This document shows positions 17,834-25,891 of a DNA stretch of 64,000 bases, piece by piece. Positions within the stretch are counted from its first letter, which is position 1. Every line of letters starts with the position of its first letter. Source of the stretch: CAYUYV01 sp050331455. GTDB lineage: Bacteria > Pseudomonadota > Alphaproteobacteria > JAJFIK01. Under the pieces are notes generated by a model. The model did no database searches. It saw only the letters and a program-made list of their open reading frames with translations, and was not told the DNA's origin. The translations under genes were made by a program, and so were the position numbers. Location: contig JBHJGV010000006.1 of NCBI GenBank assembly GCA_050331455.1, positions 1 to 64,000 of the forward strand. Reading direction: 5' to 3'.

Positions 17834-19327
17834 TTACAAGTCGTCAGGGCAGGTCATGGCCTGTTCGGGTGGCAGGTCGCCTGCGCTCACGGTGCTCTCG
17901 CCCTCGAGCCCGTGGCGTTTTACGTAATCGAGGGATCGGAAATCGCCGCGGTGACTCCAGAAGCGGCTACGGCCTTCGGCCACGCGGTACGCGTTCCGGT
18001 CAAAGACATTGTCCGCGTCGCGGAAGAACCAGACCCGGTCGAAATCGGCGCCCATCCCGGCACGGGCCCGGCCACGCAGGATCATGCGGTTATCGGTGAT
18101 CCGGTTTTCCGTGGCCACCCAGCGTCCGCCATCGGCTTCCCGGTTCTGGTAGATGATCGAGATGCCATTGCCACCTTCTGTCAGCGTGTCGACCGTGTTG
18201 CCCGTCACCACGGTGCGCGACGAATTCTGCACCAGGATCTGCGCACCCCACAGCCAGCGATGCATGCCAAAGCCGTTATAGGCCGAGACATTGTTCCGGA
18301 TGACGGCGTTGTAGGAAATCTCGTGCTTGATGCCGTCGCCGGCATTGCGAAAGACCAGATTGTCCTCATAGAGCACATTCACATTGTTGGCGTCCGTCCA
18401 AAGGCCGGGCCCATAATTGTCGTGCACGCATGTTCCGCGGACGGTCAGCCGCGTCATTTCCAGGAACTTGGTGCCGCCGGCCTCCCAGCCCCAATTGTAG
18501 CCGGCGGTATTGTTGTGGGCGATCTCCACACTCTCCACATGGGCCTGGCCGAATTCGGCCCGCAGGCCCATCTGGCCGTTGTGATTGTAGGCGCCCCCCC
18601 GGGCCAGCATGCGGTCGCCCATGTCGAGGCCGGCGCCATGATTCCACCGCGCCGTCACGTCGAAGACCCGCCAGTCCTTCGTCCCCACACCGCTGATCGC
18701 GCCGGCCTGGGCGCCGGGGATATATTTTTCCACCACGAGATTTTCGAGGGTGACGGCATGGCCCGTGGGGCGCACGGCGGTCTCCGTCACGCTCAGTTCC
18801 ACAAGGCGCTCGCCCGGGTCCTCGCCGATGACCACCTGCCGGCCGATAAACGCCCAGGTGCCCGGACCGACGGCATCAAGGCTGCCGACCCGGCGCAGCA
18901 TTGTTCCGTCGAGGAACAGGTCTTCGCGCTCCAGACACAAGGGAAAGTCCGGTTCGCAGGTGCCCGGCATGCTGTAGCGCCGGCGTTCGGCCGCGGCACG
19001 CCAATGGGTGCCGTCGGCGATCCAGGCATCGAGCACCACGGCCCCGTTCAGGATCGCGCGCGCCCCATCGCGGGTCAGCCCGATAAAGCGCTGGCCGTCC
19101 TTCGGCACCACGGAAACCTGGCGGTAGACGCCGGGCGCGAGGACGAAGGTCGCGTCCTCCGGCGCCTCCCGCACGAGGGTCTCAATGGCATCCTCCGGCC
19201 CCACGGGAATCACCGGCACCTTTGCCCAGGGCTGGGACTGGGCGTCGACCGGTGATGGCAACAGAGCGAGGGCAAAAAAGGCGCCCAGCGCGGTGACGAT
19301 GCTCGCGCGGCACGTCATGTATCCCAT
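17834..19327 (-). CDS. Secreted right-handed beta-helix protein
   Basis: The 497-residue protein starts with a clear signal peptide (hydrophobic IVTALGAFFALALLP, then PVDAQS near residue 30) and is probably periplasmic or secreted. The central half shows the repeated N-N-V and G-x-G pattern of parallel beta-helix proteins (NHGAGLDMGD, HNNTAGYNWGWE, HDNYGPGLWTD, RNNVSAYNGFG, GNTVDTL). VLAPGVYRQV near residue 63 is the usual opening of polysaccharide-lyase-like helices. It may be a lyase or a structural binding protein; no catalytic set could be assigned. It has no operon partner. Confidence 0.85.
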   Translation of the reverse strand: MGYMTCRASIVTALGAFFALALLPSPVDAQSQPWAKVPVIPVGPEDAIETLVREAPEDATFVLAPGVYRQVSVVPKDGQRFIGLTRDGARAILNGAVVLDAWIADGTHWRAAAERRRYSMPGTCEPDFPLCLEREDLFLDGTMLRRVGSLDAVGPGTWAFIGRQVVIGEDPGERLVELSVTETAVRPTGHAVTLENLVVEKYIPGAQAGAISGVGTKDWRVFDVTARWNHGAGLDMGDRMLARGGAYNHNGQMGLRAEFGQAHVESVEIAHNNTAGYNWGWEAGGTKFLEMTRLTVRGTCVHDNYGPGLWTDANNVNVLYEDNLVFRNAGDGIKHEISYNAVIRNNVSAYNGFGMHRWLWGAQILVQNSSRTVVTGNTVDTLTEGGNGISIIYQNREADGGRWVATENRITDNRMILRGRARAGMGADFDRVWFFRDADNVFDRNAYRVAEGRSRFWSHRGDFRSLDYVKRHGLEGESTVSAGDLPPEQAMTCPDDL

Positions 19328-19526
19328 GCGTTATCCTTTCCCGATCCTTTCCCGGGCCGGTCAAAGCCGAGCCAGGGCGCGCGTCGGTCCGAGCCCAGCC
19401 ATTCCCCTGCCCCGGACGGGTCGTTTACCGGCCGGCACGGCCCAGTATAAGCTCAAAGCAGAGTTTAAGCCTGTCCCCTTTGCGCCGAGACCCCAGAGAG
19501 GGGCGCGCCGCCGCCACGGAGCCCAT

Positions 19527-20729
19527 ATGGACCGCCAGCGCCTTCACCCGAACGCCGCCGCGCGGCCGCCTGAACAAGACCACGCCGGCGCAGGCCCTTT
19601 CGGCTGGCTGATGCGCGCCGATGCGGGCGTCGATGCCGCCGGCGGACCGGACCGGGACAACAATTTCGACATTTTGCGTCTGGTCTTTGCGTCCCTCGTG
19701 GTGGTCCACCATTTCTCGACCCTGTCGAATTTCGGCTATGGCGGCATTTTCTTCAATCTGGGCCACTCGTCCGTGCTCGGCTTTTTCGTGATCTCCGGGT
19801 TCCTGATCTACTGGTCCTACGACAAGGGCCGGGATCTGGGCGCCTATACCATGCGACGCTTATTCCGGATTTTCCCCCTCTACGCCGTGACGATCGCCCT
19901 GCAAGTGATCATCTTCATGCAGATCGTACCGCCGCGGGACCTGGCGGAACTGGGGCGCTATATCGCCGCCAATATGGTGTTCCTGAATTTTCTTCAGCCC
20001 AATTTCGGCGTCATCCCCGACCATCTGCCCCAGGATTATTTCAACGGCAGCCTTTGGACCATCAAGATCGAAGTGTTCTTCTACGCCCTGGTGCCGTTCT
20101 GGCTGCTGCTGCCGGGCCAGCGCTTCTGGGCGGTGATGATGTTCATCGCCTCCAGCCTGTTCTATCTCCACTTCGCCTACAATTCGGACACGACCAAGCT
20201 CGCGACCCAGATCCCGCCGGGCCAGCTGCGCTTTTTCGCCGTGGGTATGCTGCTTTACATGACCGTGCCGCTGAAGGGGCTCAGCCAACGGGGTGTCCTG
20301 GCGCTGCTCGCCCTGGCGCTCGGCATCTTTTTCACCGGTGAATATGTGAAGGAGTTCAAGCCGGGGTCGATCTGGATCGAAGCGGCATTCGTGATGCTCG
20401 ATCCGCTGTCCCTTGGCCTTGCCGTTTATCTGGTGGCGTTCAGATTGCGCCCGATCAGCATTCCGCTCGACATCTCCTATGGTGTGTATCTGATCCACTT
20501 CCCGCTATATCAGATCCTCATGATGTTGGAGATCTTCCAGGACAACGCCTTGGCCTTTTTCCTGACCGTGGCGGTGAGCACCTATGTCCTGGCCTATCTT
20601 TCCGCAAGATATCTTGAAGGTCCGGCCATGGAGGCGGGCCGATGGAGCGCGCGGCGCATCAAGGGGCTCATCGTGCTGCCCCATCAGACGCCGCGGGACG
20701 CGATCCCCGGCGCGAGCCGGCATTGGTGA
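19527..20729 (+). CDS. Acyltransferase 3 (OafA/NodX-type) membrane protein
   Basis: This family O-acylates surface polysaccharides or other carbohydrates at the inner membrane. I chose the ATG at 19527 (400 residues) behind a CGGAG motif. The catalytic-type VVVHHFSTL (the family His) lies near residue 68, then SSVLGFFVISGFLIYWS, RRLFRIFPLYAV and a series of about ten hydrophobic helices, ending with SYGVYLIHFPLYQILM. The roughly 45 residues before the first helix are polar and cytoplasmic. No polysaccharide cluster surrounds it. Confidence 0.9.
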   Translation: MDRQRLHPNAAARPPEQDHAGAGPFGWLMRADAGVDAAGGPDRDNNFDILRLVFASLVVVHHFSTLSNFGYGGIFFNLGHSSVLGFFVISGFLIYWSYDKGRDLGAYTMRRLFRIFPLYAVTIALQVIIFMQIVPPRDLAELGRYIAANMVFLNFLQPNFGVIPDHLPQDYFNGSLWTIKIEVFFYALVPFWLLLPGQRFWAVMMFIASSLFYLHFAYNSDTTKLATQIPPGQLRFFAVGMLLYMTVPLKGLSQRGVLALLALALGIFFTGEYVKEFKPGSIWIEAAFVMLDPLSLGLAVYLVAFRLRPISIPLDISYGVYLIHFPLYQILMMLEIFQDNALAFFLTVAVSTYVLAYLSARYLEGPAMEAGRWSARRIKGLIVLPHQTPRDAIPGASRHW

Positions 20730-20847
20730 CCGAGCGGCTCCGGACGCTTCGGGATTTCCCGTTGAAGAAAATGGGTTAGAGTTTGGGCGACTGGCCCACG
20801 GCGCTGCGCTCCAGAAGCCGCGCCGGATATTGTGAGGAGGATCACCC

Positions 20848-22047
20848 ATGCGCGAAGCCGTCATCGTCTCCACCGCCCGCACCCCGATCGGCAAGGCCGG
20901 TCGCGGCGCCTTCAACAACACCACCTCCCAGGAGCTGGGCGCCCATGCAGTCAAGCACGCCGTGGAGCGGGCCGGCATCGCCCCGGGCGAGATCGACGAT
21001 GTGATCATGGGTGCCGCCATCCAACAGGGCAGCCAGTTCCAGAACACCGCCCGCCAGATCCTGGTGCGCGCCGGCCTGCCGACCACGGTCGCCGGCATGA
21101 CCATCGACCGTCAGTGCGCCTCCGGCATGATGGCCATTGCCACCGCCGCCAAGCAGATCATTGCTGATGGCATGACCGTCACCGTCGGCGGCGGCGTGGA
21201 GTCGATCTCCAAGGTCCAGCTCAGCGGCAAAATGAATGTGGAAGTCGATCCCTGGCTGCTTGAGAACAAGCCGGAGATCTACATGGCCATGATCGAGACC
21301 GCCGAGATCGTCGCCGAGCGCTATGGCATCTCCCGCGACGCCCAGGACGAATATTCGGCCCAGTCCCAGGCCCGCACGGATGCCGCCCAGCGCGCCGGCA
21401 AGTTCGACCAGGAAATCGTGCCCCTGCCCTCGGTGATGAAGCTCCAGAACAGGGAAACCGGCGAAGTCACCGACGTGCCGACCCTTCTTGAGAAGGACGA
21501 AGGCAACCGTCCGGGCACGACCAAAGAGACCCTGGCCGGCCTGAAGCCCGTCCACGCCAATGGTCAGAAGGTCAAGGAAGGCAAATATATCACCGCCGGC
21601 AACGCCTCCCAGCTCTCCGACGGCGCCTCCGCGGCCGTGCTGATGGAAGCCAAGGAAGCCGAACGCCGCGGGCTCAACCCCCTCGGCATCTATCGCGGCA
21701 TGGCCGCCGCCGGCACCGAGCCTGATGAGATGGGGATCGGTCCAGTGTTTGCCGTGCCCAAGCTTTTGAAGGCCAATGGCCTGACCATGGACGATATCGG
21801 CTTGTGGGAGCTGAACGAGGCCTTCGCCAGCCAAGTGCTGTACTGCCGTGACACGCTGGGCATTCCCAACGACCTGCTCAATGTCGATGGCGGGGCCATT
21901 TCCATCGGCCACCCCTATGGCATGTCCGGCGCCCGGATGGTCGGCCACGCCCTCATCGAAGGCAAGCGCCGCGGCGCCAGATATGTTGTGTGCACCATGT
22001 GCGTGGGCGGCGGCATGGGCGCGGCAGGCCTCTTCGAAGTGGTGTGA
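20848..22047 (+). CDS. Acetyl-CoA C-acyltransferase (thiolase)
   Basis: Thiolases condense or cleave acyl-CoA and acetyl-CoA in fatty-acid degradation or ketone/PHB metabolism. The 399-residue protein has the N-terminal VSTARTPIGKAGRGAF, the nucleophilic Cys in DRQCASGMMA near residue 90, NEAFASQ near residue 318, GHPYGMSGARM, and the second active-site Cys in CVGGGMGAAG. GTGAGGAGG lies just upstream of the ATG. Length is normal. Sequence alone does not separate 3-ketoacyl from acetoacetyl specificity. A strong terminator follows. Confidence 0.92.
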   Translation: MREAVIVSTARTPIGKAGRGAFNNTTSQELGAHAVKHAVERAGIAPGEIDDVIMGAAIQQGSQFQNTARQILVRAGLPTTVAGMTIDRQCASGMMAIATAAKQIIADGMTVTVGGGVESISKVQLSGKMNVEVDPWLLENKPEIYMAMIETAEIVAERYGISRDAQDEYSAQSQARTDAAQRAGKFDQEIVPLPSVMKLQNRETGEVTDVPTLLEKDEGNRPGTTKETLAGLKPVHANGQKVKEGKYITAGNASQLSDGASAAVLMEAKEAERRGLNPLGIYRGMAAAGTEPDEMGIGPVFAVPKLLKANGLTMDDIGLWELNEAFASQVLYCRDTLGIPNDLLNVDGGAISIGHPYGMSGARMVGHALIEGKRRGARYVVCTMCVGGGMGAAGLFEVV

Positions 22048-22080
22048 TCCCTGCCCCAAACGGGTTTGTAATGATGTGGA

Positions 22081-22111
22081 CGGGGTGCCGGCGACGGCGC
22101 CCCGTTTTTTT
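22081..22111 (+). terminator. Rho-independent terminator after the thiolase gene
   Basis: A 10-bp stem CGGGGTGCCG / CGGCGCCCCG (one G-T wobble) with a GCGA loop is followed by seven T residues, 34 bases after the thiolase stop. Confidence 0.93.
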
Positions 22112-22179
22112 GGGCTCATGATTTGGACGTGACCGGGCGGCGTTTCAGGGGGACCACAGACGAACAACCAAGGCACGCT

Positions 22180-22203
22180 ATTGCGAGCGCAGCGAAGCAA
22201 TCC
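22180..22203. repeat. Partial copy of the dispersed palindromic repeat
   Basis: ATTGCGAGCGCAGCGAAGCA is half of the same family as the element at 13527-13620. It lies between the thiolase terminator and the cupin gene. Confidence 0.5.
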
Positions 22204-22226
22204 GGAGTGCGAATCGTCCGCTCACG

Positions 22227-22577
22227 TCAGATGCGGATCTTTTCCGCGGCAGTGGTCTCGTTACCCGTATTGGGCGTTCCGGCCGGCTCAATAATCACCA
22301 TATGGACGTCTTCCTCGGCAACGGGGCGGTGCTCCATGCCTTTGGGGATCACCGTCATCTCGCCGGGGCCCAGGGTGATAGGACCGTCGGGCAGGTCGAT
22401 CCGCAGGCGGCCCTTGAGGACGAGAAAGAAATCATCCGTCTCTGGATGGCTGTGCCAGACGAATTCGCCGCTGGCCTTTACCACCATGACATCGTGACCG
22501 TTGAAAGCGGCGACGATGCGAGGCGACCAGGTTTCGCTGAAGGTCTCCAGCTTCTCGGCAAGATTGACGGTTTCCAT
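22227..22577 (-). CDS. Small cupin-domain protein
   Basis: The 116-residue protein is a single cupin beta-barrel. It has the metal-ligand motif WHSHPETDDFFLVLKG (residues about 41-56: two His and a Glu/Asp-rich stretch), then LGPGEMTVIPKGMEHRP with the second-motif His. Such proteins often carry a divalent metal and act as small isomerases, dioxygenases or sugar-binding proteins. The substrate cannot be told. It runs antiparallel to the DsrE gene, whose coding region begins 122 bases away. Confidence 0.85.
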   Translation of the reverse strand: METVNLAEKLETFSETWSPRIVAAFNGHDVMVVKASGEFVWHSHPETDDFFLVLKGRLRIDLPDGPITLGPGEMTVIPKGMEHRPVAEEDVHMVIIEPAGTPNTGNETTAAEKIRI

Positions 22578-22698
22578 GGCGCGGGTCCTCTTAAACGAAA
22601 ACGGGACGGCGAGCCTTGCTCAAACCTGTCCCCGGCGCCAGAGCGGGATTACCATCCCTTTGTCCGCAGTCCCCATCACGACCAGGAGCAACCACGCC

Positions 22699-23244
22699 AT
22701 GCGAAACGCCGTCATTCTCGCCGCCCTGTTTCTCGCCTTTCCGGCCAACGCCCAAAGGGGCCTGCCCGAGGCCTTCAAAACCGGTCCCCTGATCACGGAC
22801 TATGGGCCCGTGGCTGTCTTGGAGGGCGTCGAAGCAGTACCTGACGGTACGGTGTTCCGGGTCAGCTATGACCTCACCGAGGGGGCGCAGCCTGGCGCCT
22901 TGAATCGCCAGCTTGTGACTGCCGCCCGTTTTCTCAACATGCATGCGGCCGTCGGCGTGGCACCGGAAAACATGCATCTGGCGCTGGTGCTGCACAGCCT
23001 TTCCGTTTTTGACGTGACCCGGGCCGAGACCTATGCCGCGAAAAAGGACGGGGCGGACAATCCCAATGCGGCCCTGCTCGAGACCCTCCTCAAGCACGGG
23101 GTCGAGGTCATCGTCTGTGGCCAGAGCGCCGCGTCCCGCGGTCTGACCAAGGCGGACCTGCTGCCGGGCGTGCGCCTTGCCGTCTCGGCCATGACCGCCC
23201 ATGCCCTGCTCCAGCAGGAGGGCTACACCCTCAACCCGTTTTGA
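22699..23244 (+). CDS. Exported DsrE-family protein
   Basis: This 181-residue protein has a signal peptide (NAVILAALFLAFPANAQ) and a DsrE/DsrF-like alpha/beta domain. The conserved VIVCGQSAASRGL near residue 137 includes the single Cys typical of the family, some members of which relay sulfur. I chose the ATG at 22699 behind AGGAG; the longer upstream frame is not supported. The periplasmic location is unlike the cytoplasmic sulfur-relay DsrEFH, and its role is unknown. It is not in an obvious operon. Confidence 0.85.
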   Translation: MRNAVILAALFLAFPANAQRGLPEAFKTGPLITDYGPVAVLEGVEAVPDGTVFRVSYDLTEGAQPGALNRQLVTAARFLNMHAAVGVAPENMHLALVLHSLSVFDVTRAETYAAKKDGADNPNAALLETLLKHGVEVIVCGQSAASRGLTKADLLPGVRLAVSAMTAHALLQQEGYTLNPF

Positions 23245-23283
23245 GTTTCAGGATATGAGGCTGGCCTGAGCCCGCCTCACACC

Positions 23284-23699
23284 TCATTCCTCGCGGACCG
23301 GTTCAAGGGCGAAGATGATCGTGACGTCTTCCCTGAAGGTCACCCGCCCTCCGCCAAGTTGACCTCGACTTTTGGCCTGACGGGTTGTCTCGCCGCCATC
23401 CGGGGTGCTGGTCTATCCTCGTCGGCGAATCCTAAAGAGCGATAACGGCGGCTGTCCCTCCCATAGGTGATCTTAACCGGTGCTCCGAGTACGGAGCCCG
23501 CCTCATCGGCAATGATCCGGGCGACCTTTTTGGCATTTGCAACGGCTTGGCGGCGTGCCCCATTCTGGGCAGCCAGAGGGTCATCCACGCGAAAGCCAAG
23601 CAGATCCGCTTCTTCGACGTCCAATTCCGATAAAATTGAGAGAAGGGCGCCAGTCTGGGTGATGGGACGTCCCCCATAGCGGACTCTCAGGCCGCACAT
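23284..23699 (-). pseudogene. Decayed SIMPL (DUF541) domain gene
   Basis: The reading from 23699 down to 23340 matches the C-terminal half of SIMPL-domain periplasmic proteins: TQTGALLSILSELD, GFRVDDPLAAQNGARRQAV, AKKVARIIADEAG. The expected N-terminal half and signal peptide are absent. The family's last strand occurs in another frame (GRVTFREDVTIIFALEP, stop at 23284-23286), so a frameshift lies near 23340-23400. It abuts the glycosyltransferase stop at 23707. It is almost certainly non-functional, though a frameshift caused by a sequencing error is possible. Confidence 0.65.
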
Positions 23700-23706
23700 C
23701 GGCCCG

Positions 23707-24678
23707 TCAGGACTTTTGCACGCCAGCCCGGCCCCGCCGCACGGACTCCCAAAAGCCTTCCATCAGGGTACGAAGCAAGGTACGTTCTCGCACCTGAGCT
23801 GCCACATGCGTGTTGATCATGCCCGGATTGATGAAAATGCGATAATCCTGGGCACGAAGCTGACTGTGGAGGGCCACATGGGCGTTGATTTCCCGGCCCT
23901 TTCCATCTGCCCCGTCATAGCGACCGGCGATCATCGCACTGCGCCGGTAGACGGCGAAGCCGCCAAAGGCCGACTCCACCTCGATCCACGGGCTTTCCAT
24001 GGGGATCTGGATCAGCTTGACGAATTGCGCAAGACGGCCGCGATAGGCGCCGCCACCATAGGTTTCGAGAAAGGCCTGGTATTCAGCGAGATCCTGGGGG
24101 CACCAGACCGGATGGCGCAGGGCATCCAGATCGTAATAGGGGCCCATCTGATTGGCCGTGCACACGTCCCAGTCCGGGGAGGTCCAACAGGACAGGACAC
24201 CGCCGCGGGTGATGTGGCTGTTCAGGCCCGAAAAGTCTGCCACGACCACATAGTCGGTCTCCACATAGGCGTGCTCCACCTCGTCGAGATAGATGTTCCG
24301 GCAATGGGCATCGCGCCGGGCGTCTTCAGGCATACGCTCGGCAAAGGCCCCTAGGGAGCGGAAGCGAAAGCCCGGGACGGCGTGGGCAAGGGACTCCAGC
24401 AGGGGCACCGTGGTGTCCGTGCTGTCCGCTTCCACAAGAAACCAGGAAACCGATTTGGCGAATCCCAGGGCCCCGGCGATGCGATTCACGTCCCAGCGCA
24501 GCGTACGCGCCGCATTGCGCACGAGGCCCACAACAACGATGGTACTGTCTTCAGGCAGATGATGGTGGGCCCGGTGCTGCACCGGTCGCGATCCTTCAAG
24601 CCGCTCCCGCGCCGAGACTTCAAAATCCATCTTGGAAAAGAGTGGCTTGACGCGCCAATTCCTGGTGGTGACGGTCAT
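23707..24678 (-). CDS. Glycosyltransferase resembling CAP59/GT69 mannosyltransferases
   Basis: I chose the ATG at 24678 (323 residues). The N-terminal half reads like the family of the cryptococcal capsule proteins CAP59/CMT1: TIVVVGLVRNAARTL, then FLVEADSTDTT with the Glu-x-x-Ser-x-D-x-T pattern. YVVVADFSGLNSH sits where the donor-binding DxD-like motif lies, and CTANQMGPYYDLDALR follows. There is no membrane helix. I am fairly confident of a GT-A-like fold and less sure of the exact family or sugar. The truncated SIMPL gene follows and no polysaccharide cluster is adjacent. Confidence 0.65.
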   Translation of the reverse strand: MTVTTRNWRVKPLFSKMDFEVSARERLEGSRPVQHRAHHHLPEDSTIVVVGLVRNAARTLRWDVNRIAGALGFAKSVSWFLVEADSTDTTVPLLESLAHAVPGFRFRSLGAFAERMPEDARRDAHCRNIYLDEVEHAYVETDYVVVADFSGLNSHITRGGVLSCWTSPDWDVCTANQMGPYYDLDALRHPVWCPQDLAEYQAFLETYGGGAYRGRLAQFVKLIQIPMESPWIEVESAFGGFAVYRRSAMIAGRYDGADGKGREINAHVALHSQLRAQDYRIFINPGMINTHVAAQVRERTLLRTLMEGFWESVRRGRAGVQKS

Positions 24679-24993
24679 GGACGCGTCCCCCGGGAACGGG
24701 CCCACCCGATTTCGGGGGGACGCAGCCCGGCGGTCCTGTCGCCGGGGGAAGGAGCGGCAAAAATCGAAACGGCCGAACGGACGAGAAACTGACGCATGAC
24801 TGGGCTCACAGCGATCATCGCTCCGGCGGGGGATTGGGATCTGCAACGCCGGTTCAGCGCAACCGGCATGGTCCAAACCCCAAGGGACATGAACGCCGCG
24901 AAGTATAAACGCGTGTCAAGAGGCCTCCAAACGGTTCGATTGCCGGCCCCCAGCTCTACCCCTTCTGCGATGTTGTGAGCGAACGTCTCCACC
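24679..24993. other. Intergenic region, no gene seen
   Basis: About 315 bases separate the divergent glycosyltransferase and RNase-H-like genes. CCCGGGAACGGGCCC and a GGGGGGACGC run near the left end can form small hairpins. No reading frame, promoter or RNA could be supported. Confidence 0.4.
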
Positions 24994-25890
24994 ATGCCGC
25001 GCTTCGACAGCTATATCATGGTGGACTGGTCCGCCGCATCGGTGCCACGAACCGGCGCCGACAGCGTCTGGATCGCTGTGCTGGACCGGGATCGGCTGGG
25101 GCGTCGCCGGGGCGTGCGCCTGACCAACCCGGCAACGCGGACCGCGGCCAAGACCGCCCTGACGGGATTGTTCAAACGCCGCCTCGCGGCGGGCCGGCGG
25201 GTTCTGGCCGGCTTCGACTTTCCCTTCGGCTATCCTGAGGGCACCGCGCGCCGGCTTGGGCTTGAGGGGCCGGCCTGGCAGGCCCTGTGGCAGACCATCA
25301 GCTTACGGATCGACGACGGACCCCGGAACGAAAACAACCGCTTCGCGGTCGCCGCCGAGTTGAACCGGAGGCTGTCGAATGGGCCGTTCCCATTCTGGGG
25401 CTGCCCGGCGAAAGCAGAAGGGGTTTATCTGGGCCAAAGGCGGGCGCGGACGCACGGTCCGGGGGACCTGGCCGAACGGCGGCTGGCGGACCGGGCGACG
25501 GCGGGCGCCCAACCCGTGTGGAAACTCTTCACGACCGGATCGGTCGGCAGCCAGATCCTCATGGGCCTTCCCGTCCTGCAAGCGCTGCGCCTGCACCCGA
25601 TCCTGCGGGACCGGATCCGGGTGTGGCCCTTCGAGACCGGTCTGACCCTGCCGCCCATGCGCGGCAACGGCGGTGAGATCATCCTGGCGGAAATCTATCC
25701 GTCTCTATGGCTGTCGAAGGCGCCGCCGGGAGTCGTCAAGGACGCTGCCCAGGTCCAGACCGTGGTCACGACCCTGTCCGCCCTTGATATGGAGGGGAGG
25801 ATTGCGGACGTTTTCGCGCCCGCAAAACCCTTGACCCCGGCGGAAGAGGTCGCCGTGGTCGAAGAGGAGGCGTGGATCCTCGGCGTTTGA
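24994..25890 (+). CDS. RNase-H-fold (DUF429-like) protein of unknown function
   Basis: This 298-residue protein has YIMVDWSAAS at the N-terminus and GFDFPFGYPEG near residue 72. Two acidic strands spaced like this are typical of RNase-H-like DUF429 relatives. FTTGSVGSQILMGLP near residue 183 and EIYPSLW near 232 are further conserved-looking motifs. From memory, similar proteins in Rhodobacterales and Rhizobiales carry a molybdopterin-guanine-dinucleotide label, but nothing here supports that role. It is convergent with lpd, with one base between the stop codons. Confidence 0.75.
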   Translation: MPRFDSYIMVDWSAASVPRTGADSVWIAVLDRDRLGRRRGVRLTNPATRTAAKTALTGLFKRRLAAGRRVLAGFDFPFGYPEGTARRLGLEGPAWQALWQTISLRIDDGPRNENNRFAVAAELNRRLSNGPFPFWGCPAKAEGVYLGQRRARTHGPGDLAERRLADRATAGAQPVWKLFTTGSVGSQILMGLPVLQALRLHPILRDRIRVWPFETGLTLPPMRGNGGEIILAEIYPSLWLSKAPPGVVKDAAQVQTVVTTLSALDMEGRIADVFAPAKPLTPAEEVAVVEEEAWILGV

Positions 25891-25891
25891 C

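Noticed and set aside
17804..19255. 483-residue + strand frame opposite the beta-helix gene
   Set aside because: Shadow; the minus-strand product has a signal peptide and beta-helix repeats.
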